A stretch of 33,769 nucleotides of DNA from an uncultured Jannaschia sp. (GTDB lineage: Bacteria; Pseudomonadota; Alphaproteobacteria; Rhodobacterales; Rhodobacteraceae), in assembly GCF_947494055.1 (NCBI RefSeq), contig NZ_CANLTR010000037.1:1-33769 (forward strand), read 5' to 3'. Within the stretch, counting starts at the first letter, position 1. Every line of letters begins with the position of its first letter. Below, one piece after another: positions 1 to 6,375 of this stretch. The translations under genes and the position numbers were made by a program. Under the pieces are notes generated by a model, which was not told the DNA's origin, did no database searches, and saw nothing but the letters and a program-made list of their open reading frames with translations.

Positions 1-331
1 TCCTCCTCAAAAGGATGAATCACACCGCCTCCCTCATGGGAATCCCCACGATTCATGTTTCGGCCGAAAAGCTCTAGATCGGTCGGCCACGCGGCCACGC
101 GCTTCCGATTTGACGGTCTGGTGGTTCCGGTCCGACGGCACTCTGGTTTCAGTTGGCCTATCATGAATCTTCAATCGATCGAAAGCGACGCCTGGATGAT
201 GTCCCTTTCGCTCACCCAATAATCTCAGCGGTTAGACCCCGCGATCATGTGGTCTAAACTAAGCCCTGTACAAATGTCCGAAGGTTTACCTGCGATGCCG
301 CGTGAACATGCGCTGCAGCGCAGCTGCCGAC
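1..331. other. left-edge stretch without a supported gene
   Basis: I see no convincing coding frame here; the open frames are short, arginine- and proline-rich and do not resemble proteins. The only structure noted is a 12-base perfect palindrome, TTTCGGCCGAAA, at 58-69, which is too short and isolated to assign a role. The stretch lies downstream of the minus-strand trbM-like pair and probably once held more of that operon, but nothing recognisable remains. Confidence 0.4.
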
Positions 332-427
332 CTACTGCGCGCGCGCGCAGCGAGATTTCAGCACTTCCGCAACGGGCTCGAACCAGTCATCCGCCGCGGC
401 AGGAACGAACGGCCGGTTCGGGATCAC
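332..427 (-). CDS. possible 31-aa ORF after the trbM-like pair
   Basis: A GTG at 427 opens a 31-codon frame that starts three bases after the stop of the upstream gene and in the same frame. A GAGGCG stretch about ten bases upstream could be a ribosome binding site. The peptide begins MIPNRPFVPAAADDWFEP and ends at TAG 332-334, just before a CG-alternating tract. I recognise no family. It may be a very small protein, the truncated start of a longer operon gene, or chance. Confidence 0.2.
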   Translation of the reverse strand: MIPNRPFVPAAADDWFEPVAEVLKSRCARAQ

Positions 428-430
428 GCC

Positions 431-727
431 CTAGTCAATCGCCTCGAACTCGACGCCGGCCCCATCGCCGAAATACCGGACGTAGCGATTCAAGATCACC
501 TGGAACTCGGTCCGCGCCCGCATCGCCTCGTCGTTGAGGCAGTTCAGGTAGTCCTCGGTCCCGTCGATGTAGTCCTGGTACTGCTGGTCGATGAGATCGC
601 GCAGCTCGGGGTCGTCCTCGGGCGGCGCGTAGGCGAAGGGCTCTTCGGGCGGCAGGCATCCGACCTGGGCCGCGGCCAGGGTCGGAGCTGTCGTCATTGC
701 TACCAGCAAGATCGCGGCGCGGATCAA
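431..727 (-). CDS. small exported protein coupled to TrbM-like gene
   Basis: This 98-aa protein is read from a TTG whose last two bases overlap the TGA stop of the TrbM-like gene (TTGA), so translation is probably coupled. The N terminus, MIRAAILLVAMTTAPTLAAA, is a Sec signal peptide with likely cleavage after AAA near residue 20. There is one Cys at residue 24 and a second in the motif YLNCLNDEA. The mature part is acidic and probably helical (DDPELRDLIDQQYQDYI). I do not recognise the family. Its place next to trbM suggests a periplasmic accessory of conjugation or cell-envelope function; that is inference. The open frame continues far upstream inside trbM, but that part is antisense-like shadow sequence, and an ATG eleven codons in would cut off the signal peptide. 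Confidence 0.6.
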   Translation of the reverse strand: MIRAAILLVAMTTAPTLAAAQVGCLPPEEPFAYAPPEDDPELRDLIDQQYQDYIDGTEDYLNCLNDEAMRARTEFQVILNRYVRYFGDGAGVEFEAID

Positions 728-1314
728 TCCGTGTAGCGCACGGTCACGGGGACGCCCCGGCCGGTGTCGAACTTCTGCCAGCCTTGCGAATACGCCTGTG
801 GCGTGTCTGGCTCCAGCGTCAAGTTGACCCAGACGTCGGCCCGCTGCGGCGGGGTCTTGTTGGTATAGGTCGTGACGGTGCTGTAGCCCTCGTCGCTCGT
901 CCATCCGGTATGGGAATAGGCCGTGTCGTAGCAGAACGTGTTGACGGTCCGGCGCCATCCGTTGTCGTCGGAAGAGGTCCGATGATAGAGGTGCTTGCCC
1001 TCGGGGCATTGCCAGCCTGCCGGCGTGGCCGGGCTCTTGAACGCATAGTCCATGTCGTAGGCGTCGTACTCGACGCCGTTCGACATGGCGCAGAAGCCGA
1101 TGGGGGATTTGCCGTCGCGCAGGCGGTCCATCATGTGATCGAAGGCGTCGGCGCAACCGGAAGGAAAGCCGCCGGGCATGCACAGGAGCAGCTTGCAGTC
1201 CATGTCATAGTCCGCGGCAGAGACGGTGGACGTGGTAAAGCTGGCGAAGGCGGCGATCGCGGCGGCGCCGGCGAGCGCGATCGGGCTGGAGCGGGTGCGG
1301 GCAGGGGTGGTCAT
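724..1314 (-). CDS. trbM: TrbM-family conjugal transfer protein
   Basis: The 196-aa product begins with a signal peptide (residues 1 to about 33, ending TSTVSA) and then carries the signature of the TrbM/KikA family: CKLLLCMPGGFPSGC at residues 40-54, followed by DAFDHMMDRLRDGKSPIGFC. Cysteines 40, 45, 54 and 75 are those expected to form disulphides in the periplasm. TrbM proteins are encoded in conjugation loci of IncP-like and alphaproteobacterial plasmids; their exact role in mating-pair formation is poorly defined. The start ATG lies 261 bases from the divergent RTX-like gene. No other conjugation gene is visible, so this is either the edge of a transfer region beyond the window or an orphan. 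The family call rests on the cysteine signature and length. Confidence 0.8.
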   Translation of the reverse strand: MTTPARTRSSPIALAGAAAIAAFASFTTSTVSAADYDMDCKLLLCMPGGFPSGCADAFDHMMDRLRDGKSPIGFCAMSNGVEYDAYDMDYAFKSPATPAGWQCPEGKHLYHRTSSDDNGWRRTVNTFCYDTAYSHTGWTSDEGYSTVTTYTNKTPPQRADVWVNLTLEPDTPQAYSQGWQKFDTGRGVPVTVRYTD

Positions 1315-1575
1315 GTCATCTCCGGAAGGTGAGACGCGAGGGGAACAAACAGGATTCTACCACAGGGAAACGAACCGTGAATCCTCAAAATGCGCGACAT
1401 ACGAGGACGGGACAAAACTGTCATTGGGAACGCTTCTCGGCTAGCGCCCCGAGGAGATCGCATGTTCATAGAATGGTCCGGAAACTGCCCTCGGGAGGTC
1501 GCGTCGCGTTATCCTTTCGGAAACGCCCGGCCATCATCCTGTCCGCGTCCTGTCTTCCGCGGAAAGGTCTGCCTC

Positions 1576-2986
1576 ATGACCCCAGCCTCCCCGAGCCTGA
1601 ACGTGGCGATCTCGCTACTCTCGGCCTCCACCGGGACCGGTGGCGCGCGGGCGCAAGTCACCACGGTCGAGAGCGGAAGCGGCCGGATCGAGCGCGACCC
1701 GGACGCCCTGCGGGGGGCCGTCCGTTCGCAGGAGCGTGCGCGCTTCGACCGCATCGGGGATCTTCATGCAGCGTCGAAGATCGACGGCCGGGTCGATCGC
1801 GCGGCCACGCTTCGGCGGATCACGGCGATCGAGGCGCGGATGGCGGACATGCTGAACACAGGCACCATCGTCGGAATCAGCACCGGCAATGGTAACGACG
1901 TACTGGCCATCGCGACACTCGGGGCGGTCGACAGCGTCTACACCCGGGGGGGGCGACGACGCCGTTGCGATCCGGGCCAGCGTCGCGAACAGCGTCTACA
2001 CGGGCTCCGGATCGGACGCACTGACCATCGAGGCCGACGTCGTCGAGAGCGTCTACACGGGGGCCACGTCGAGCGAGCCGGCCGCGGCCAAGAATGCATC
2101 GGACGACGACGCGGTGGCGATCCGGGCGCGGTCGGTCGATAGCGTCTACACGGGCGCCGGACGGGACGCCGTCGCGATCGAGGCGGACCTCGTCTCCAGC
2201 ATCTACACCGGTGCGGACGGCGACAGCCTGTCCGTCACGGCCGGGGCCGTCCACGGCATCCACACCGAAGGGGGCGATGACACGGTCGTCATCGACGCCG
2301 TCATGGGAAGCTCCCGGATCCACGTATGGGATCAGCAGGGTTATAGCTCGAACCCGAGCACGAATAATTCGACCGACGACACCGACGCGGCAGAGGCGCG
2401 GATCGTGAAGAACGGACCGGTCCGGACGTGGTCACCGGGCGAGATCGCCGAGAAGAAGACGGCAGACGCAGCGGCGATCGCCGGAACGGAGTTCGCCACT
2501 CTCGCCGTGGAGCTGAAGGCGCGTATCGCGCCGCAGATCGCGGAGCAGGCGCGTGCGGCGGAGCGCACGCCGGAAGAGGCGATCGTCGCGCAACGCCTGC
2601 GGGAGGCGCAGGCGATCTATGCCGATGTCCATCTGGGAGCCGGGAACGACGCTCTCTCGGTACGGGTCGATGAGGTGATCTCCGTCAAGGGCGGCCGGGG
2701 CGATGACTCGATCGCGATCGGCGGGGGGACGGTCGCGCTGCACTACGAGGCGGGTGACGGAAACGACCGGATCAGCGTGGCGGCCGGGGCGAGCGTGGCG
2801 GTGCAATTGCAGGGCGATATGGCCTACAGCGCAAGTTGGGACGGCGACGCCCTGGTGCTCCAGCTTGGCAATGGATCAATGCGGATCGACGGCGCCGCCA
2901 AGGCCGCAGCGATCGGTGTCATGAAATGGGGCGGACGCGAGCCGGCCATCCTCCACATGGCGCCGCCTCTCGATCGGACAGCCTGA
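1576..2986 (+). pseudogene. RTX-like repeat protein, frameshifted in a G8 tract
   Basis: Translation starts at ATG 1576 (GGAAAGG at 1561-1567 as ribosome site) and runs in one frame to about residue 124, then continues naturally in the +1 frame to the stop at 2984-2986. The switch lies in eight consecutive G at 1946-1953; removing one G restores a protein of about 469 aa across a perfect repeat (VYTRGGDDAVAI). The repaired protein has an N-terminal charged helical region (ARFDRIGDL, RRITAIEARMADML), six 19-residue repeats, an Ala/Glu-rich helical linker near codons 285-345, and a C-terminal set of RTX-like calcium motifs (GAGNDALSV, GGRGDDSIAI, GDGNDRISV). The N terminus lacks a classic signal peptide, so type I export is possible, but no exporter gene is nearby. 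The shift could be a sequencing error, a true null, or a reversible switch. Without repair the first frame ends at 2142. Confidence 0.65.
1933..2311 (+). repeat. six 19-residue SVYTG-type protein repeats
   Basis: Within the RTX-like gene the encoded unit SVYTGxGxDAVxIxADxVx recurs about six times: SVYTRGGDDAVAIRASVAN, SVYTGSGSDALTIEADVVE, a third copy carrying a 12-residue insertion rich in Ala, Lys and Asp, SVYTGAGRDAVAIEADLVS, SIYTGADGDSLSVTAGAVH and GIHTEGGDDTVVIDAVMGS. The alternation of hydrophobic positions and the G/D turns suggest a beta-solenoid or beta-roll rung of 19 residues. DNA identity among copies is high at GTCTACACGG, which could favour recombination between units. Confidence 0.75.
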
Positions 2987-3130
2987 ATGAGCAACGATCG
3001 CACCCTTCGCGCCCGATGCCCGGTCTTCGAACACGCGCTCGCATCCCGCCTCGCACAGGGCGTCGAGTTGGCGGTCGAGCACTTGTGCGCCCTCGGCGGT
3101 CGATACCCTCGCATAGCCGATCTGTCCCAT
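2987..3130 (-). pseudogene. truncated serine recombinase (resolvase N terminus)
   Basis: From ATG 3130 the minus strand encodes the conserved start of a Tn3-type resolvase/invertase: GQIGYARVSTAEGAQVLDRQ, then LDALCEAGCERVFEDRASGAKG. The catalytic Ser of YARVS is present. After about residue 45 the similarity stops and the frame runs antisense through the end of the RTX-like gene, stopping at 2876. The normal protein is about 180-200 aa, so the catalytic arginines beyond residue 45, the dimer helix and the DNA-binding HTH are missing. The break falls within a few bases of the RTX stop (2986), marking a recombination junction. Non-functional remnant of a transposon or integrating element. Confidence 0.75.
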
Positions 3131-3196
3131 CGTCTCTTTCCCCGCAATCGATCCGGCATCCATCAGTAATCGCGACAAACCATTGCTCAGACACGG

Positions 3197-3246
3197 TTCT
3201 CGAAAGAAGATATGTCTTGGTTTTTCGTGACGTCTTCTCGAAGAAG
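3197..3246. promoter_or_regulatory. two related dyads upstream of recombinase stub
   Basis: TTCTCGAAAGAAG at 3197-3209 and TTCTCGAAGAAG at 3235-3246 are near-identical copies spaced 38 bp apart. Each is a small dyad: TTCT/AGAA in the first, CTTCT/AGAAG around CGA in the second (3234-3246). They lie 65-115 bp upstream of the recombinase start, where resolvase res subsites normally lie. Assignment as a res remnant is inference from position; no crossover site is identified. Confidence 0.3.
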
Positions 3247-3334
3247 CGCTAGTCGAAGCTACCCTTCGGGCGGGATCACGATAATCACATAGTTGTCGGG
3301 ACCATTCGGAATGCATGCCATCGGACGGCAGTGA

Positions 3335-3583
3335 GCGCGCTTGGCCGACACCGGCATCGGCGGTTCGCCCATGGCGCTGCTTTATTAGCACACAGCCGGT
3401 CCGATCCTGCGATCCACCGTTGCCATGTGTTTTCTGGTTGGAGAGGTGATCTCGTTAATGATCCCGCTGATCGCCGGGCGCATTGCTCAGGACCAGATGC
3501 TGGCGGCACTGTATCTGACCCCGGGCGTGCTGATCGGCAGCGGCGCGGCACTGGTCCTGAAGGGGTCAACAAACTTGTTATAG
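3335..3583 (+). pseudogene. TSUP (TauE/SafE) permease remnant with in-frame TAG
   Basis: One frame from 3335 to 3583 encodes the C-terminal half of a TSUP-family membrane permease: TGIGGSPMALLY, then TAG at 3386-3388, then HTAGPILRSTVAM, FLVGEVISLMIPLIAG and LYLTPGVLIGSGAALVLKG. The layout (GGxP turn, a conserved Arg before a hydrophobic helix, and a late PGVLxG motif) is that of the second TSUP repeat, matching the intact permease at 32671-33423 in plan but not closely in sequence. The TAG sits where Gln (CAG) would continue the protein, so a single C to T change is the simplest explanation. The 5' half is absent; upstream a TGA closes the frame at 3332-3334. A likely degraded gene from an older insertion. 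Confidence 0.55.
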
Positions 3584-3881
3584 GAATTGGTCGGGCTCTC
3601 TACCAACTTTAGAAGCAGCTTCTCGTTTCGTCGGGCTAGAGAGAATCCGCTCCCTCAATAATGTCTGACGCGCATTCCTAGCCCTTGGGTTCCGGCTCAT
3701 GACGCTGTTGGCCATCGAGATCGCGTTCGCCTGTCCGCAACATATCGAGCAGCCAATTAGGGTGAGAATCGCTCTCTGCCGACACGTTCAGAAAGGTGAC
3801 CTGCGTGAGAGCTTGCCCTCCTGCGCAGGGAACTGGAAGCTGATACGGAAGTCGAACGCACCCTGCTGCTTGGAGGTCTGC
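3584..3881. other. gap before the HU gene, no gene seen
   Basis: No frame here resembles a protein. The frame leading into the HU gene is open from 3699 but its upstream part is not protein-like. A small dyad, GAAGCAGCTTC, lies near 3611-3621. The HU promoter should be in the right half of this stretch, but I cannot point to clear -35 and -10 boxes. Confidence 0.4.
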
Positions 3882-4169
3882 ATGATCAAGCCACTAACGA
3901 AGACCCAGCTTGTCGCCGAGATGGCCGAGAAGCTGGATACCGACAAGAAGAGCGCGGCGGCCGCGCTCGACGCGCTGAGCGCCATCGTTCTCGAGCAGGT
4001 CGCTGCGGGCGGTGCCGTCACGATTCCCGACATCGGCAAGGTCTACTGCCGGGATCGCCCCGAACGCATGGTCCGCAATCCCGCTACCGGTGAGCAGCTG
4101 AAGAAGCCGGCCGACCGACAGGTCAAGGTGACCGTCGCGAAGCGATTGAAGGACAGCGTCAACGACTGA
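3882..4169 (+). CDS. HU-family DNA-binding protein
   Basis: A 95-aa histone-like protein with the HU/IHF fold: the helical N terminus (TKTQLVAEMAEKLDTDKKSA), a dimerisation helix (ALDALSAIVLEQVAAGG), and the DNA-grasping arm containing the conserved RNPATGEQ segment, followed by a basic C terminus ending AKRLKDSVND. HU proteins bend and compact DNA and help recombination and replication initiation. I chose ATG 3882 because TGGAGG lies six bases upstream (3871-3876) and the protein then has the family length. The arm deviates from classic HU by the insert CRDRPERMV, as in the Rhodobacterales HU paralogue group as I recall it. It stands alone between pseudogenes and the diguanylate cyclase, and its neat reading frame contrasts with the decayed DNA to its left. 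Confidence 0.9.
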   Translation: MIKPLTKTQLVAEMAEKLDTDKKSAAAALDALSAIVLEQVAAGGAVTIPDIGKVYCRDRPERMVRNPATGEQLKKPADRQVKVTVAKRLKDSVND

Positions 4170-4360
4170 GCCCTGCGAGCTGGAACGTTGCGACAGAGAA
4201 GAAAGCCGGCGAGGCTGGACTGAAATTATGGCGTCAGGCCCATGAGGGATGTTCGCCGGCATGCCGGCCCTCTGTTGCGCGTATCCGCAGGCGGAGTGTG
4301 CAGGCGAAAGACCCGGCGACGTCCCGATCCGGCGAGACCCGGCACGCGCCGTGGACCAGG

Positions 4361-5575
4361 TCAGCGGTCTGTTTGCGCTTTTAGAAGGTGCGCCGACTGG
4401 CAAGCCCGGTCGTGACTGGACAAAGCGTTGGAGCGATAGCGGCGCGCCGTGCCCTTGCCGGCATCTTTCGCCGCATAGAGCGCACGATCCGCCCGGAGGC
4501 GCAGTTCGACCGTGGTGGTCGCGTCCTGCGGCAGGCAGGCATAGCCGATGCTCGCGCCGATCGTGGCCACCGTGTCGTGCGAGATGGCGACGGGTTCGTC
4601 GGAAATCGCTTCGATCAACGCGTCCGCCGCGAACGGTATCGCATCCTGGTCGATGTTTCTCAGGACGACCATGAATTCGTCGCCCCCCATGCGCGCGACG
4701 AAATCGGTTTCCCGCACGTTTGCCCGGATACGCCGCGCCACCTCGATCAGGATGAGATCGCCCGCGCCGTGACCGTGCGTGTCATTGACCTGCTTGAACC
4801 CGTCCAGGTCGATCGACAGGAGCGCCATCGTCCTTCCCGACTGCGCGACGACGGTCCCAAGCGCCTCGTCCATGCCTTGACGATTGAAGATGCCCGTGAG
4901 CGAGTCGTGAATGGCGAGACGCTTGTTCTCTTCCTTGGCCTCGAGGGTCGTGAGCATCGCGTCGTGAAACATCGCGAGGATCAGCATCGCCCCCACCAGA
5001 AACGCCGGGGTCATCAGGGCAATCAGGGACAACAAAGGCTCATCGCTCAGGACGGCACCGGCAACGAACGGCAGATCGCAGAGCAGAACCAGCAGCATCG
5101 CGAAACGCGGGGCCGCGTAGTTTCGCGCGCAGAGCGGGCCCAGGAGCGCCATGATGACGGTGGTCGACAAGACCTGCAGAACGGGATCGCCGCCTCGGAG
5201 GAGCGTATAGGCGACGAAGCCCTGAAGGCCGCACCAGGCAAGCGACAGACAAACGGACGGGCCGATGCTGATCGATCCGTCCGCAGATCGGGAGAGGCGA
5301 AGGGGGCGTGAATGCCATTCCATGAACCTCGCCGCCGCCAAACCGCATTCGAGGACGAGCAGGGCCTCGAACAGCGACGATGGCTGACGCAGGTTCGCCA
5401 CGGCGAGCACGATGATGGCGCAGAAGGATCCCATCAATGCCGATGCGGGCGCGCCGAGGAGCTGGGACAGAAGGAAGGTCCGACCCTTTACGCTGGTCGG
5501 GCGACGGGGTTCGAACAACCACCGGAACGGCCACATGGCCCTGCCGAGATGTGCTTCCATTCCGCGTCCGTCCAC
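4361..5575 (-). CDS. membrane diguanylate cyclase (GGDEF)
   Basis: The product (404 aa from the GTG at 5575; ATGs at 5560 and 5536 are equally possible starts, with no clear ribosome site for any) makes cyclic di-GMP from two GTP. Residues about 35-205 hold five or six hydrophobic segments (for example LMGSFCAIIVLAVA, FAMLLVLLCDLPFVAGAV and AFLVGAMLILAMF), an unclassified membrane sensor. The GGDEF domain starts near residue 222 (HDSLTGIFNRQGMD), with DLDGFKQVNDTHGHGAGD and an intact GGDEF at 297-301. An RETD inhibitory-site motif lies exactly five residues before it, so product feedback is expected. The C-terminal 30 residues are basic and His/Ser-rich. It is the only c-di-GMP enzyme here with both an active site and an I-site that look intact. 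No operon partner: the 181-aa gene starts 113 bases upstream on the same strand. Confidence 0.88.
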   Translation of the reverse strand: MDGRGMEAHLGRAMWPFRWLFEPRRPTSVKGRTFLLSQLLGAPASALMGSFCAIIVLAVANLRQPSSLFEALLVLECGLAAARFMEWHSRPLRLSRSADGSISIGPSVCLSLAWCGLQGFVAYTLLRGGDPVLQVLSTTVIMALLGPLCARNYAAPRFAMLLVLLCDLPFVAGAVLSDEPLLSLIALMTPAFLVGAMLILAMFHDAMLTTLEAKEENKRLAIHDSLTGIFNRQGMDEALGTVVAQSGRTMALLSIDLDGFKQVNDTHGHGAGDLILIEVARRIRANVRETDFVARMGGDEFMVVLRNIDQDAIPFAADALIEAISDEPVAISHDTVATIGASIGYACLPQDATTTVELRLRADRALYAAKDAGKGTARRYRSNALSSHDRACQSAHLLKAQTDR

Positions 5576-5687
5576 CGATAGCTCGGACGTGTGATAAGTA
5601 CCGTTGGTTTAGATTACTCCTAAGGGAACCGGTAGAAATGTCGTTGATCGCCTTTTCCTGCCGTGTGGTCCGGTCTCGCGCTTTGGA

Positions 5688-6233
5688 TCAACCGGTCTCC
5701 TGCGCCCAGGCGATCTCGCGGCCGATCCACCTGCGGACCATGTCGGGGGCAAAGAGCGCCCGCCCGACAGGATCGAGATCCGCCTCCGAGGCGACGGTGA
5801 TCGGGAAGTTGTCGTCTCCCAGCAGGCTTTCGACGAGGACGCCACCCGGCGCCTCCACGCTCAGGCCGAGCTTGCGCAGCATCGCGGCCATGGACTCGAC
5901 GTTCACGACGAGCTCGCCATAGGCCTTCTGGAACTGTGAACATCCCAAGCTCGTGAAGCCCTGCAGGGCGTCCGTGACGGCCGCATCGCCATGTTCGGCG
6001 GCCGAGTCCCGGAATGCGTGATCCGAACCCAGTTGACGGAGCTCGGGCAGGGGCACCGTATGGGCCATCATCGAGCCCGCCGTGCTGGCAGGGTCGTAGA
6101 TCGCCAGCTTGACCTCGAGGCACGGAACGCCGGGCGCCGTCCCGCCCGAGCGGAATTCCATCAGGCGAATGATGCCGAATACGCGTATCGCGGCCGGGCC
6201 TTTGGCGCGGGAAGGTTCGATCCGGTCCGACAT
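5688..6233 (-). CDS. hypothetical protein, 181 aa
   Basis: I do not recognise this protein. The ATG at 6233 has AGGGA six bases upstream. It appears soluble: no signal peptide or membrane segment. It contains a mixed alpha/beta pattern (CLEVKLAIYDP; a helix-rich middle, AVTDALQGFTSLG; then KAYGELVVNVESMAAMLRKLGL) and an acidic C-terminal part (ASEADLDPVGRALFAPDMV). It lies between the MCP gene (142 bases upstream, separated by a likely terminator) and the diguanylate cyclase, all on the minus strand. A link to chemotaxis or c-di-GMP signalling is suggested only by neighbourhood. Confidence 0.6.
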   Translation of the reverse strand: MSDRIEPSRAKGPAAIRVFGIIRLMEFRSGGTAPGVPCLEVKLAIYDPASTAGSMMAHTVPLPELRQLGSDHAFRDSAAEHGDAAVTDALQGFTSLGCSQFQKAYGELVVNVESMAAMLRKLGLSVEAPGGVLVESLLGDDNFPITVASEADLDPVGRALFAPDMVRRWIGREIAWAQETG

Positions 6234-6316
6234 GGCTGTCCCTATGGGGCTATGGCGCAGATATCGTGCAGGCGCCTCGCGCTCGAATGGTGATGCCTAT
6301 CTCTCGAAAAGCAATG

Positions 6317-6342
6317 CGCCGGAGGGTGTGGTCCCCCCGGCG
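6317..6342 (-). terminator. likely intrinsic terminator of the MCP gene
   Basis: GCCGGAGGG at 6318-6326 and CCCCCCGGC at 6333-6341 form a nine-pair stem (ten with the outer C-G) with one A/C mismatch and a TGTGGT loop. It begins 34 bases after the MCP stop. Read on the minus strand, the stem is followed by GCATTGCTTTTC, a short T-rich stretch, as expected for rho-independent termination. Confidence 0.5.
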
Positions 6343-6375
6343 AGCGAGACCTTCGGTCGACGCTGCCGGGCAGGC

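Noticed and set aside
728-1183. upstream extension of the 98-aa secreted protein's frame through trbM
   Set aside because: The extension is Arg/His-rich and overlaps trbM fully; a signal peptide begins at the TTG coupled to the trbM stop.
4255-4268. 14-base perfect palindrome GCCGGCATGCCGGC
   Set aside because: Short, single and close to no promoter or gene end that would give it meaning; expected occasionally in GC-rich DNA.
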